DNA of 64,000 bases from JBQTKD01 sp052386455 (GTDB lineage: Bacteria > Actinomycetota > Actinomycetes > Sporichthyales > Sporichthyaceae): positions 29,935 to 93,934 of the forward strand of contig JBQTKD010000043.1 of assembly GCA_052386455.1 (NCBI GenBank), read 5' to 3'. A model generated the notes under the pieces. That model had not been told where the DNA came from. It ran no database searches and saw nothing but the letters and a program-made list of their open reading frames with translations. The position numbers and the translations under genes are program-made. Positions 1 through 8,716 of this stretch are shown piece by piece. Within the stretch, counting starts at the first letter, position 1; each line of letters begins with the position of its first letter.

Positions 1-1
1 G

Positions 2-346
2 CGCGCGGTCGCCGCCGGCGGCGAGGCTGCGGCCTTCGGCGTGGCGCTCGGCAACGCCGTCGACCGCCTCGTCGCGACCACCCGGGCCATCCACACCGCC
101 GACGTCGAACCGGGTACGCGGCTGGCCAACGCGTCGGTCTATCTCGAGGCCGCCGGGCACGTGGTGCTCGCGTGGATCTGGCTCGAGCAGTACCTCGTCG
201 CAGCCGGCGAAGGCGATCTGCACGCCGGCAAGCGGCAGGCGGCCCGGTACTTCTTCGCCTACGAACTGCCGCGCACGCAGCCCCAGTTCGACCTGCTCGA
301 GCGCATCGACGCCACGACCGTGGACATGCAACCCGCCTGGTTCTAG
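2..346 (+). CDS. Acyl-CoA dehydrogenase, C-terminal part (gene enters from the left edge)
   Basis: The frame is open from the left edge of the window, so the start lies outside and only about 114 C-terminal residues are visible. The visible part is mostly helical, contains a helix around LANASVYLEAAGHVVLAWIW and ends in DMQPAWF. This fits the C-terminal extension of the acyl-CoA dehydrogenases used on phenylacyl or long acyl-CoA substrates (acetyl-CoA dehydrogenase C-terminal-like domain). The family abstracts alpha and beta hydrogens of an acyl-CoA using FAD; the catalytic domains are not in the window. It ends 38 bp before the stop of the convergent LuxR regulator. The family call is fairly secure, the substrate is unknown. 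Confidence 0.75.
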   Translation, partial: RAVAAGGEAAAFGVALGNAVDRLVATTRAIHTADVEPGTRLANASVYLEAAGHVVLAWIWLEQYLVAAGEGDLHAGKRQAARYFFAYELPRTQPQFDLLERIDATTVDMQPAWF

Positions 347-384
347 CTCCGGCTCGTCGCGTCGGGCGAGTGTGCCGCCGTCGA

Positions 385-3159
385 TCAGATCCGAGCCGCC
401 TGTTCCGCCTCGGCTTGGTGCACCGCGCGGGCCAGTTGCACGCGCGATCGAACGCCGAGCTTGTCGTAGGTCCGCGTGAGATGGCTCTGCACCGTGCGGG
501 GCGAGACGAACAGTCGCTCCGCAATGTCGTTGGTGGACAGGCCGGCGGCCACGTGCTCGGCGACCTGTCGCTCGGTCTTGGTCAGCGCGGCCCAGCCGTG
601 CTCGGCTCGAGGCCGTGGACCCCGCAGACGCAGCGCGAAGTCGGCCGCCTCGGCCAGGGCCAAGCCGGCGCCGTCGGCTTCGGCGTTGGCGTAGGCCGAG
701 TAGCCGAGCGCCGCGACCGCCGCCCGGACCGCCTCGACCACGTCGTGGTCGTGGACGGCAAATCGAGTACACCCGGCCTCCGCTCGTCGGGCCGCAGCAC
801 ACCCGAGCAGGCGCGCGCCCGACGCATGCGCCTGACGATCCATCAGGTGCACGGCCAGAAGTTCCAGAATGTCGGCCGCACCCACCACGTCCTCGATCTG
901 CAGGCGGATCGCCAGGGAGCGCGCCGCGCAGGTCTGTGCAGCGTCGCGCCGGCCCTCGGCCGCCGCGATCCGGGCGTGGGCCTCCCACACCCATCCCGCC
1001 TGCCAGGGCAGCATCGGGTCCAGTACCCGATCGGCGCTCCCGGCCACCCGGCGGCGGGCCGCGGGCAGGTCGCCGGCCGCGCACAGGGCCACGGCGCTGG
1101 GAGCTCCACATAGATCGGCCCAGCCCGGTGCCCCGCCACCGAGTTCCCGGCCCTGCTCCCAGGCGCGGGCCGCTCCGGGCGCGTCGCCGCGCGCCAGAAG
1201 GGAGATCCCCCACGCGAGATGGGCGAACACGCCCTCGAACCGCAACCCGGACTGCGCCGCGTGTTCCACGCCTCGCAACGCCGCATCCGCCGCCGCCTCG
1301 TGGTTCCCGGCCAGCGCCGCCACCCATGCCCAGCCGGACGCCGCAAAGGTTCCACCGGTGCAGTCGCCGACGGCCTGCGTCTGCTCGACCAGGCCGGCGA
1401 TCTCGGCCTTGGCGAGGCGTGCCTGGCCGCGCATCGCCAAGCCGAAGCCGCCCATTCCGGTGATCGCCCGATCCAGGTAGGGATTCGTGCGCGGCGCCCT
1501 GCGCCGCGCCTCGGCCACCAGGTCGATCGTGCGCTGCGGGTCGCCGCCGGTGACCGCCCCGAAGATCGCAAAGAGTTGGACCTCCAACCACAGCTGTCGG
1601 TCGCCGGCGGTCTCGGCGAGGGCCGCGGCCTCCTCCAGGAGCGGGCGGTGGGCGAGCGGGCCGCGGAACCCGTAGGAGATGCCGCCGGTCAGGGCCCGGG
1701 CCAGCAGGACCGGGTCGCCCACCTCCCGTGCCAACCGGATCGTCTCGTCGACCCGGTCGGCGGCGACGGCGCCGCAGGCTCCCACCTCCACCCGGTTGCG
1801 CACGATCAACGCCACCAGGCGGTCGGCGTCCCGCCCGCAGCCCGCGGCCAAGGCCTCGTCGAGCCACGCCCGGCCCTCCGCGCGCCGCCCGCGCATCCGC
1901 CACAGCGGCCACAGGGCCGCGGCCAACTGCAGCGCGCCGCCGGCGTCGTCGGCCCGACGACACTCCACGAACGCGGCGCGGTAGTTCTCGAAGTCCGCCG
2001 CCATCTCCGCCAGCACGTCGTCCTGTCCCGGGCCGGCTGCGGCCGCGCAGGCCCGCTGTGCCCGTTCCAGATAGTGCCGGCGATGCGCGTGCCGGGCTGC
2101 GGGTCCGTCCTCGCTCGCGGCGAGTTTGTCGACGGCGTACTGGCGCACCGTCTCCAGCAGGCCGAAGCGAGCCTGCGCACCCAGGGGACGCGCGACGACG
2201 AGAGAGCTGTCCACCAGGCGCGTCAGCGGGTCGAGGGCGTCGACGGTTTCGGCGAACTCCGCGGCGATCGCCGCGACCGCGGCAAGGTCGAACGTGCCGT
2301 GCAGTACACCGAGGCGGCGCAGCATGCGCCGTTCGGGTTCGGACAGCAGCTCGTGGCTCCAGTCCATCGAGGCCGCCAGCGTGCGATGGCGCGCCATTCT
2401 TCCGCGGCCGCTGCCGGGCACGTCCACGCGATCGCGCAGAGCCAAGGCAATGTGAGTGGGCGTCAGCACGCGGGTGGCCGCGGCTGCGAGCTCGAGTGCC
2501 AGCGGAATGCCGTCGAGCCGTCGGCAGATCTCGGCCACGGCGGCGGCATCGGCGGCGGTCACGACCAGGCGCGGTTCGACGGCCCGGGCACGATCGAGGA
2601 ACAGCGCGCCCGCCTCGCCTGCAGCCAGCCGAGTTTCGTCGGAGGCGTCGGCCGGCGGCAGGCCGAGAGACGGAACTCGCCAGGAGATCTCGCCCGCCAG
2701 GTCGAGCGAGGTGCGGCTCGTGCACAGCACACGCAACTGCGGGCAGGCGTGCAGGAGCCGCTCGGCCACCTCCGCCACCGAATCGAGGAGGTGCTCGCAG
2801 TTGTCCAGGACCGTCAGCGTCGGGCCGCGGCGGTGTAGATGTTCGACGATGCGGTCGAGGCGAGGACGGGGATCGTCGTCCGCCAAGCCTGCGGACCGGG
2901 CAATTGCGATGGACGGATCGCCGCCCGCGGCCAGGGCGGCCAAGTCCACGAACATCGCCGCATTCGATTCTCGCCCGGCGAGGCATTCGGCGGCGCGCAG
3001 TGCGAGGCGGGTCTTCCCACACCCCCCCGGCCCCGTGATCGTGACCAGCCGCGAGCGGGAGAGCAGCCCTGCGATCTCCTCGATCTCCATCGCACGCCCG
3101 ACGAAGCTGGTCAACGCAACCGGCAGCCCGGTGCGCTCCGGCGACCTCGGTGTGCTCAT
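385..3159 (-). CDS. LuxR-family STAND regulator (NB-ARC ATPase, TPR-like repeats, C-terminal HTH)
   Basis: Large signal-transduction ATPase of about 924 residues. An AAA/NB-ARC domain begins near residue 12 (LPVALTSFVGR), with P-loop GPGGCGKT at 43-50 and a Walker B-like LTVLDNCEH near 113. A long alpha-helical TPR-like middle follows. The C-terminal LuxR helix-turn-helix starts at ALTKTERQVAEHVAAGLS and contains SPRTVQSHL. ATG at 3159 is preferred over the upstream GTG at 3180 because GGGGAG lies six bases before it. It is divergent from the P450 gene across about 220 bp, so it is a plausible local regulator of that gene; this is inference. Its ATPase part resembles those of the two SARP-cyclase regulators later in the window, but it lacks the SARP and cyclase domains. 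The inducer is unknown. Confidence 0.88.
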   Translation of the reverse strand: MSTPRSPERTGLPVALTSFVGRAMEIEEIAGLLSRSRLVTITGPGGCGKTRLALRAAECLAGRESNAAMFVDLAALAAGGDPSIAIARSAGLADDDPRPRLDRIVEHLHRRGPTLTVLDNCEHLLDSVAEVAERLLHACPQLRVLCTSRTSLDLAGEISWRVPSLGLPPADASDETRLAAGEAGALFLDRARAVEPRLVVTAADAAAVAEICRRLDGIPLALELAAAATRVLTPTHIALALRDRVDVPGSGRGRMARHRTLAASMDWSHELLSEPERRMLRRLGVLHGTFDLAAVAAIAAEFAETVDALDPLTRLVDSSLVVARPLGAQARFGLLETVRQYAVDKLAASEDGPAARHAHRRHYLERAQRACAAAAGPGQDDVLAEMAADFENYRAAFVECRRADDAGGALQLAAALWPLWRMRGRRAEGRAWLDEALAAGCGRDADRLVALIVRNRVEVGACGAVAADRVDETIRLAREVGDPVLLARALTGGISYGFRGPLAHRPLLEEAAALAETAGDRQLWLEVQLFAIFGAVTGGDPQRTIDLVAEARRRAPRTNPYLDRAITGMGGFGLAMRGQARLAKAEIAGLVEQTQAVGDCTGGTFAASGWAWVAALAGNHEAAADAALRGVEHAAQSGLRFEGVFAHLAWGISLLARGDAPGAARAWEQGRELGGGAPGWADLCGAPSAVALCAAGDLPAARRRVAGSADRVLDPMLPWQAGWVWEAHARIAAAEGRRDAAQTCAARSLAIRLQIEDVVGAADILELLAVHLMDRQAHASGARLLGCAAARRAEAGCTRFAVHDHDVVEAVRAAVAALGYSAYANAEADGAGLALAEAADFALRLRGPRPRAEHGWAALTKTERQVAEHVAAGLSTNDIAERLFVSPRTVQSHLTRTYDKLGVRSRVQLARAVHQAEAEQAARI

Positions 3160-3377
3160 CGACAACTCCCCACGACGCACATCCTCCGCAGAATGTCGCA
3201 GATCGCGCGGCGCGACCAGCCCTGACCAGCACGAACGCTCCAGACGAATCGCTCGGGTCGATCATCTGCGGGCCATTGCCCCGTCCCGGGAGCTGCGCTT
3301 CTGGGGGATGTGCGCGGCAGGCGTTGGTGCCACATTGGCCGTGGCAGGTCGGCGGAACGAGAACGGAGCAACCGAGC

Positions 3378-4562
3378 GTGCGCGAACCAGGCGTCATTTC
3401 GATCACCGAGGCCTTCGGCGGTGTCCGCCCGATCAACGAGGCGATGGACGAGTTCGTGGCCGCCGGCCACGAGGTGATGGTGGACCGCGACGGCGGGGGC
3501 GCCCTGTTCCTGCGGGCGGACGACTGCGAGCGCCTGCTCACCGAACGCGGCTTCACGGCGGTGGCGATGCCGGTGCTGGCGATGTCCGGGGTCGTCGACG
3601 GCCCGCTCTACGACCTGTGGTCGGTACTGATGTTCGGCAAGGACGGCGAGGAGCACCGCCGTATCCGCGGGGCCGCCAGCCACTGGTTCACCCCCGCCGC
3701 GGTCGCGGCGCGCAGCGACGGCGCGGCGGCGTTGGCCGCCGAACTCGCCGAGATCCTGCCCACCTCCGGGGAGTTCGATCTGTGGGCGGACTTTGCCCTG
3801 CCCCTGGCCGGGCGGTCGATCTGCGGGCTCGTAGGCATCCCCGACTGGGCCCGGGCAACCGAATGGGCGCTGGACCTGGTCGCGGCGTTCGGCTTTCTCT
3901 CCCCCGAGGCGCGGGTACGGGCCGAGAAGGCGGCCGCGGAGTTCTGTGCCTACCTCGACGATCTGCTCGCCGAGCCGCATCGGATTGCGCCCGGCACCAT
4001 CGCCGCCGCGCTGCTCGCCGGCGACGCCAAGGAGTTGAGTCCGGCCGAGACACGCGGCCTGATCGCGAACATGACCTTCGGTGGGCTGGAGGCGATCGCC
4101 AAGGTGCTCACCACCGGAGTTGCCCACCTTCTCGACCACGGCCTCTGGTCCGACCTGGTCGCCGATCCCGCGCTGGCCGCGAGCGCCGCCGACGAACTCG
4201 TCCGCTTCGACCCGCCGCTGGCTGCCACGGTTCGGCTCACCGCGGAGCCCCTGGAATGCCGGGGCGTCGCGATGCCACCCGGACAGTTCGTGTTCCCCAG
4301 CCTGCGGGCGGCCTGCCGCGATCCAGAACTCTTCGACGACCCCGAATCGCTGCGCCTGCGCCGCAGGCCCGGCAAGCCGTTCGCGTACGGCGCGGGCGCC
4401 CACTTCTGTCTCGGCATGCACCTCGCCCGTCAGGTCGTCGCCGAGGGACTGGCCGCGCTGGCCCGCTCCCACCCGTCGCTGACCCTGGCCGTCGACCGCG
4501 CCGACGTGCCGTGGGGCGGAAGCCTCTTCTACGGAGTGGAGCGCCTTCCGCTGCGCGGCTGA
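3378..4562 (+). CDS. Cytochrome P450 monooxygenase
   Basis: A 394-residue soluble bacterial-type P450 (the family's usual size is about 400). The heme-thiolate loop is FAYGAGAHFCLG with Cys344, the K-helix ExxR is Glu273-Arg276 (DELVRFDPP), and the C-helix has HRRIRG near 93-98. The I-helix reads TFGGLEAIAKV, so the usual acid-alcohol pair is Glu238-Ala239: the conserved Thr is replaced by Ala. GTG 3378 is chosen because ACGGAG precedes it and conserved sequence begins there; the frame is open further upstream but looks non-coding. The partner ferredoxin and reductase are not adjacent; the 7Fe ferredoxin at 11.4-11.7 kb belongs to another operon. It ends one base before the stop of the convergent M20 peptidase gene. 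Substrate unknown. Confidence 0.93.
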   Translation: MREPGVISITEAFGGVRPINEAMDEFVAAGHEVMVDRDGGGALFLRADDCERLLTERGFTAVAMPVLAMSGVVDGPLYDLWSVLMFGKDGEEHRRIRGAASHWFTPAAVAARSDGAAALAAELAEILPTSGEFDLWADFALPLAGRSICGLVGIPDWARATEWALDLVAAFGFLSPEARVRAEKAAAEFCAYLDDLLAEPHRIAPGTIAAALLAGDAKELSPAETRGLIANMTFGGLEAIAKVLTTGVAHLLDHGLWSDLVADPALAASAADELVRFDPPLAATVRLTAEPLECRGVAMPPGQFVFPSLRAACRDPELFDDPESLRLRRRPGKPFAYGAGAHFCLGMHLARQVVAEGLAALARSHPSLTLAVDRADVPWGGSLFYGVERLPLRG

Positions 4563-4563
4563 C

Positions 4564-6081
4564 TCAGACGCGGAAGCGGCCGAACAGCGCGTGGATCAGG
4601 TCCGCGCTCCGGCGCAGCGCGTCGACCCCGACGCGTTCGTCGTTGCCGTGCATGCGCTCGATGGACGCGGCGTCCACCAGGTACGGATAGATCCCGTAGA
4701 CCGGAATGCCCCGAGCGCGCCAGGCGCTGGTGGCGGTGCCCGCCTCGAACAGGGTCGGCGTGGTCGCCACGCCCGGATGCACGGCACCGACCGCGGCGGT
4801 CCAGGCCGCCAACACCCCGGACGGGTCGCTCTCGTACGGCGCCGCGGTCCCGGCCAGCGCCTTCGCCACGCGTGCGTCGGCCTGCTGCGGCGTCTCGCCG
4901 GGCAGCGCCCCGGCGTGCTCGACGCGGACTCGGTCGTCGGCGACCGCCGCCTGCATCTCGTTCACGATCTGTGCGATGCCCGGTCCGCCCGGCAGCAGCC
5001 GTACGTTGACAGTCGCCCTGGCGGTGCCGGGAATGACGTTGGCCTTGTAGCCGACCTGCTGGATGACGAAGGCCACTGTCGGGCGCATCAGCGCATTGTG
5101 CAGCGCCGGGTACGGGGAGCGGGCAACGACCAGGGCCCCGGCCCGGTTGCGGGCCGGTTGCCCGGCGGCCTCCAGCATCAGCCGGGTGGCGGCGGCCAGT
5201 CGTTGATCGTCGGTCGCTGCGGCGAGGGCCTCGAAGTGCCTCCGGGCCAAGGGGCTCACGAACACGTCTGGCCGGTAGTCCGCCAGTCGCGCGACCGCCC
5301 GGTTGAGCCGGACGAGCGCGCTGTCCGGTTGCGGGCGGGAGGAGTGGGTGGTGGTGCCGGTGGTCGTGAGCGTCACCAGGGCGAACACCTTGTCCTGGCA
5401 GGTCATCGTGGCCAGCATCGGCGTGCGGCCGTCTCGCTGGGCGAGGAACCAGCCCCCTTCGGTGAGGACGGCCCCGCAGTCGACCTTGTCCCAGTGCTCC
5501 TTGGCCAGCCAATTGCCGTTGTAGGGCCCGGTCTCCTCGTCGCAGTCGGACACGACGATCAGGTCGCGGTCGAACCGAGCGCCCTCGGACACGTGTCGGA
5601 GCAGGGCGGCCAGCGCGGCGGCGTTGGTGCCCTTCATGTCGATCGCCCCGCGCCCGTAGAGAAATCCGTCGCGGACCTCCGCCCTGAACGGGTCGCCGGT
5701 CCAGCGTTCGCGTTCGACCCCGACGACGTCGGAGTGCCCGAGAAACAGCAACGGCGGCGCCTTACCGGCTCCGACGATCCGGGCGATGCAGTGCACGTTG
5801 GCGGCCTTGGGCGTTTCGACGATCTCGGTGTCGATGCCGTAGGCGTTCCACCGCGCTGCCCACCACTGGGCGTGCGGCCGAGTGATCCCGCCTTCGCCGT
5901 TGTGCGAGGTGTCGAAGTCGATCATCCGGGAGGCCAGGGCGACCGGGTCGAAGTCGCTCGCCGGGTCGCGTCTGGGCGTCGAACCGCCGAAGGGGTCGGC
6001 GACCACGGTGCCGCCGGCCGCTGCCGCGCCCACGCCACCGGCGGCGAGCAGGAACCGCCGTCTGCTCCAGAATCCCGCCAC
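4564..6081 (-). CDS. Tat-exported M20-family metallopeptidase
   Basis: A 505-residue zinc peptidase of the ArgE/DapE/CPG2 (M20) type. The N-terminus SRRRFLLAAGGVGAAAAGG is a twin-arginine signal, so the enzyme should be exported folded. Metal and catalytic residues are visible: His116 and Asp118 in FLGHSDVV, Asp148 in YGRGAIDMKG, and Glu182/Glu183 in SDCDEETG. The GTG start lies directly after the acyl-CoA synthetase stop (3 bp gap) with no clear ribosome site of its own, which suggests translational coupling. The family hydrolyses N-acyl amino acids or dipeptides. Pairing with an acyl-CoA synthetase hints at an N-acyl-amino-acid or amide substrate, but that is inference. Confidence 0.92.
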   Translation of the reverse strand: MAGFWSRRRFLLAAGGVGAAAAGGTVVADPFGGSTPRRDPASDFDPVALASRMIDFDTSHNGEGGITRPHAQWWAARWNAYGIDTEIVETPKAANVHCIARIVGAGKAPPLLFLGHSDVVGVERERWTGDPFRAEVRDGFLYGRGAIDMKGTNAAALAALLRHVSEGARFDRDLIVVSDCDEETGPYNGNWLAKEHWDKVDCGAVLTEGGWFLAQRDGRTPMLATMTCQDKVFALVTLTTTGTTTHSSRPQPDSALVRLNRAVARLADYRPDVFVSPLARRHFEALAAATDDQRLAAATRLMLEAAGQPARNRAGALVVARSPYPALHNALMRPTVAFVIQQVGYKANVIPGTARATVNVRLLPGGPGIAQIVNEMQAAVADDRVRVEHAGALPGETPQQADARVAKALAGTAAPYESDPSGVLAAWTAAVGAVHPGVATTPTLFEAGTATSAWRARGIPVYGIYPYLVDAASIERMHGNDERVGVDALRRSADLIHALFGRFRV

Positions 6082-6084
6082 GGT

Positions 6085-7656
6085 TCAGACCAGTCTGCTC
6101 GTGCCGCGCGCGACCCAGTACTTCTCGCGCAGCGGCGTCTTGTAGAGCTTGCCGGTGGGCAGGCGCGGTATCGCGTCGATGAAGTCGATCGACCGCGGGC
6201 ACTTGATCGAGGCCAGGTTCGCACGGCAGAACTCGACGAGCACACGCGCGGTGTGCTCGTCGGCGGCGGCGCCCGGCACCAGTTCGACGACCGCCTTCAC
6301 CTCTTCGCCCAGGTCGTCGTTGGGTACGCCGAACACGGCGGCGTCGGCGACGAGCGGGTGGGTGACGAGCAGGTTCTCGCACTCCTGCGGGTACACGTTG
6401 ACGCCGCCGCTGATGATCATGAACGTCGACCGGTCGGTCAGGTACACGTACCCGTCGGCGTCGACGTAGCCGACGTCGCCGACCGTACTTCCCGTCCCGT
6501 CGGCACTGCGGGTGGCGGCCGTCTTCTCGGGGTCCTTGAAGTACTCGAACGGCGAAGCGGTGGTGAACCACAGCTCGCCGATCTCGCCCGTGGGAAGCTC
6601 GTTGCCGCCTTCGTCGAGAACGTGCAGTTCGCCGAGCAGGACCCGGCCGACGGTGCCGGGATGCGCCAGCCACTCGGCGGTGTCGCAGGCGATGAGGCCC
6701 ATGCCCTCGGTGGCGCCGTAGTACTCGTGTACGACCGGCCCGAACCACTCGAGGATCTGCCGCTTCACCGGCTGCGGGCACGGGGCGGCGCCGTGAGCGA
6801 CGAACTCCAGGGACCCCAGGTCGAACTTGCGCCGGGTCTCCTCGGGGAGCTTCAGCATCCGGTTGAACATGGTCGGGACGAGCTGGGTGTGGGTGATCGC
6901 GTGCTCCTCGACGAGAGCGAGGCACGTTTCCGCGTCGAACTTCTCCATGAGCACGGCCGTCCCGCCGTAGCGCAGGGCAAGGTTCGCGTTCACGAGGGGC
7001 ACGACGTGGAACAGCGGCGCGGGGATCAGGCAGCGCATGCCGTCGCGGGCCCGCCACATGTTCTCGGCGATGAAGGTGAAAATCGGAAGCGGCTCGGCCG
7101 GAGAGTTCTCCGGCAGCGGCCGCAGGACGCCCTTCGGTCGCCCGGTGGTTCCCGACGAGTAGAGCATCGCCGCGCCCAGGTATTCGTCCGGTATGGGGTC
7201 CGAGGGACAGTCGGCGACTGCGGAGTCGAAGTCGAGGAAGCGCGGGTCGCCCAGCTCCGCCACCGCCGCGCCGCCGCCCACCACCAGGCACGTGCGCACG
7301 CTCGGCGCGGAGTCCAGGGCGGCCCGTGCCGTCTCGAGCTTTGCCGCCGAGGTGATCAGCACCTGGGATTCGCTGTTGTCGAGGATGTAGGCGAGTTCGT
7401 TCGGCGTCAGGTAGGAGTTGACGCACGTGTAGTAGAGCCCCGCCCGCTCCCCCGCGCCGCAGGCCTCGAAGTAGTGGGCGTTGTTCTCCATGAACACGGC
7501 GTAGTGGTCCAGCCGCGCCAGCCCGGCGGCGCGCAGCCAGTGCGCGAGCCGGTTGGCGCGCTGCTCGAACTCGGCGTAGGAGATCCGCTCGCCGGACCCG
7601 GCCATGAGGATCGCGGTGCGCGTCGGGTCCGCCGCGGCGATCGCAGGTGCGTACAC
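6085..7656 (-). CDS. Acyl-CoA synthetase (AMP-forming, FadD-like)
   Basis: A 523-residue ANL-superfamily adenylating enzyme that activates a carboxylic acid to acyl-AMP and then acyl-CoA. Motifs in order: P-loop-like YSSGTTGRPKG, YYGATEGMG, TGEIGELWF, the hinge YLTDRSTFMIISGGVNVYP, and the C-terminal catalytic Lys in LPTGKLYKTPLREKYW. All core motifs are intact and the length is normal. The start is GTG with a GGAAG-type site upstream. It is the first gene of a two-gene operon with the M20 peptidase (3 bp spacing). The acid chain is not predictable; the Gly-rich loop suits fatty or aryl acids. Confidence 0.93.
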   Translation of the reverse strand: MYAPAIAAADPTRTAILMAGSGERISYAEFEQRANRLAHWLRAAGLARLDHYAVFMENNAHYFEACGAGERAGLYYTCVNSYLTPNELAYILDNSESQVLITSAAKLETARAALDSAPSVRTCLVVGGGAAVAELGDPRFLDFDSAVADCPSDPIPDEYLGAAMLYSSGTTGRPKGVLRPLPENSPAEPLPIFTFIAENMWRARDGMRCLIPAPLFHVVPLVNANLALRYGGTAVLMEKFDAETCLALVEEHAITHTQLVPTMFNRMLKLPEETRRKFDLGSLEFVAHGAAPCPQPVKRQILEWFGPVVHEYYGATEGMGLIACDTAEWLAHPGTVGRVLLGELHVLDEGGNELPTGEIGELWFTTASPFEYFKDPEKTAATRSADGTGSTVGDVGYVDADGYVYLTDRSTFMIISGGVNVYPQECENLLVTHPLVADAAVFGVPNDDLGEEVKAVVELVPGAAADEHTARVLVEFCRANLASIKCPRSIDFIDAIPRLPTGKLYKTPLREKYWVARGTSRLV

Positions 7657-7770
7657 GTCGACTCGCTTCCGCTCGGTGGGGCGGATGGCGTAGCGACCCT
7701 ACGCCCGAACGGGCGCAACGCACTGTCGGTGGCGCGACACAGCGCGCAGACCGTCCCGCCCCGGATCTCG

Positions 7771-7830
7771 CCGATAGTGCAGTCCAGGTACGCCTCGAGG
7801 TCGATGTGCGTACCCCAACTGCACTATCGG
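7771..7830. repeat. Long interrupted inverted repeat (hairpin)
   Basis: Two perfect 13-base arms, CCGATAGTGCAGT at 7771-7783 and ACTGCACTATCGG at 7818-7830, flank an inner perfect pair GGTACGC (7787-7793) and GCGTACC (7808-7814). Both spacers read CCA/CCA, leaving a 14-base loop. It lies in the 276-bp gap between two divergent genes, so it is not an ordinary terminator position. It could be a REP-like element, a relic of a small mobile element or a large operator. Confidence 0.8.
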
Positions 7831-7920
7831 GAGTCTTTGTGCACACCGAATGCGCTCGCAGGACTCCACCCTGCTGACCTACACCCCCCCCAACATCCCG
7901 CCGTTCTGAGGCCCGCGCCA

Positions 7921-7926
7921 TACAGT
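7921..7926 (+). promoter_or_regulatory. -10 element TACAGT of a probable leaderless promoter
   Basis: TACAGT fits the actinobacterial -10 pattern TAnnnT and lies six bases before GTG 7933. No Shine-Dalgarno sequence precedes that start, so transcription probably begins at the start codon. Confidence 0.5.
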
Positions 7927-7932
7927 CGTGGC

Positions 7933-8229
7933 GTGGAGTTGAGGCTGCTGTCCGTGCCGGACTGCCCCAACGCCGAGGTTTTCCTGAGCCGCCTCGCCGA
8001 GCTCGGCCTGTCCGTTGAGGTCGTGACCATGACCGGGCCAGCCGATGCCGAGAGCTGGGGTATGGCGGGTTCGCCCACGCTGCTGGTCGACGGTCGGGAC
8101 CCCTTCGCCGAGCCCGGAACTCGGCCGTCCGTGTCCTGCCGGCTCTATCGCGGCGGGCTGCCTTCGGTCGACGACCTCCGCGCCGCCCTTGGACTGCCCG
8201 CTCCCGGATCTTCAGCTCGGGAGCCCTGA
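7933..8229 (+). CDS. Small thioredoxin-fold protein of the alkylmercury-lyase-like family
   Basis: A 98-residue protein beginning VELRLLSVPDCPNAEVFL. The pattern is a beta strand, a Cys-Pro after the first strand (PDCPN), then GSPTLLVDGRDPF, a Ser-Cys-Arg motif (VSCRLYRGG) and DDLRAALG at the end. This is the small actinobacterial thioredoxin-like family that databases often label alkylmercury lyase, although it lacks the MerB lyase domain. There is no CxxC pair, only single Cys residues, so ordinary disulfide reductase activity is doubtful. GTG 7933 is chosen because the conserved first strand starts there and a -10 box lies just upstream. Function unknown. Confidence 0.72.
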   Translation: MELRLLSVPDCPNAEVFLSRLAELGLSVEVVTMTGPADAESWGMAGSPTLLVDGRDPFAEPGTRPSVSCRLYRGGLPSVDDLRAALGLPAPGSSAREP

Positions 8230-8302
8230 AACGTCCCATCGGGTGTGCCGCGCGGCATACGTGTGCTGGACCACACCTGCGCATTTGCTGGACGAACACG
8301 GG

Positions 8303-8308
8303 CACTAT
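8303..8308 (+). promoter_or_regulatory. Possible -10 element CACTAT before a leaderless start
   Basis: CACTAT lies six bases before ATG 8315 and no purine-rich ribosome site is present. It matches TAnnnT only partly, so the call is weak. Confidence 0.3.
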
Positions 8309-8314
8309 CGAACG

Positions 8315-8716
8315 ATGACCAGTACTGGGCCGCGTTGGGCCCGCTTGGCCGTGGAACCCGATCTCGACAGCTTGGCGATCGCTCGCCAGTTCGTCGGGTC
8401 GTGCCTGCGCATCTGGAAGCTGGACGAGGCCGTGGACAACGCCTCGCTCGGCGTCACCGAACTGGTCGCCAACGCGGTACGCCACGCCCCCGACACCGAG
8501 GCGGTCGGCGTGAACCTGTCCGTGACGGACCGCATCACGATCACCGTCCTCGACGACGAACCGAGCCTCCCGATGCCCGCGACCCCCGCCGACCCGCTCA
8601 GCCCTGGCGGCGGCCGCGGGCTGCGCATCGTCGCGGCGGTCTCCCGGGACTGGGGCACCCATCCCGCCGAAGGCGGCAAGGCCGTCTGGTTCAGCCTGGA
8701 CCTGCCCGCCGCCTAG
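8315..8716 (+). CDS. GHKL ATP-binding protein, RsbW-like anti-sigma factor or kinase
   Basis: A 133-residue stand-alone HATPase domain. The N-box is ELVANAVRHA, the G1-like box DDEPSLP, and the G2 region GGGRGLRIVAAVSRDWG, ending in KAVWFSLDLP. Single-domain proteins of this type in actinobacteria are serine kinases or anti-sigma factors that bind sigma-B-like factors or STAS antagonists. No STAS or sigma gene is adjacent. Its stop codon overlaps the convergent CBS gene stop in the tetranucleotide CTAG. A decayed relative lies at 20.6-21.1 kb. Confidence 0.82.
   Translation: MTSTGPRWARLAVEPDLDSLAIARQFVGSCLRIWKLDEAVDNASLGVTELVANAVRHAPDTEAVGVNLSVTDRITITVLDDEPSLPMPATPADPLSPGGGRGLRIVAAVSRDWGTHPAEGGKAVWFSLDLPAA

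Noticed and set aside
4591..8229. Very long plus-strand open frame across the M20 and synthetase genes
   Set aside because: It is antisense to two genes with full motif sets and has low-complexity Arg/Gly/Val-rich content. Only its last 99 codons, from GTG 7933, look like a real gene.
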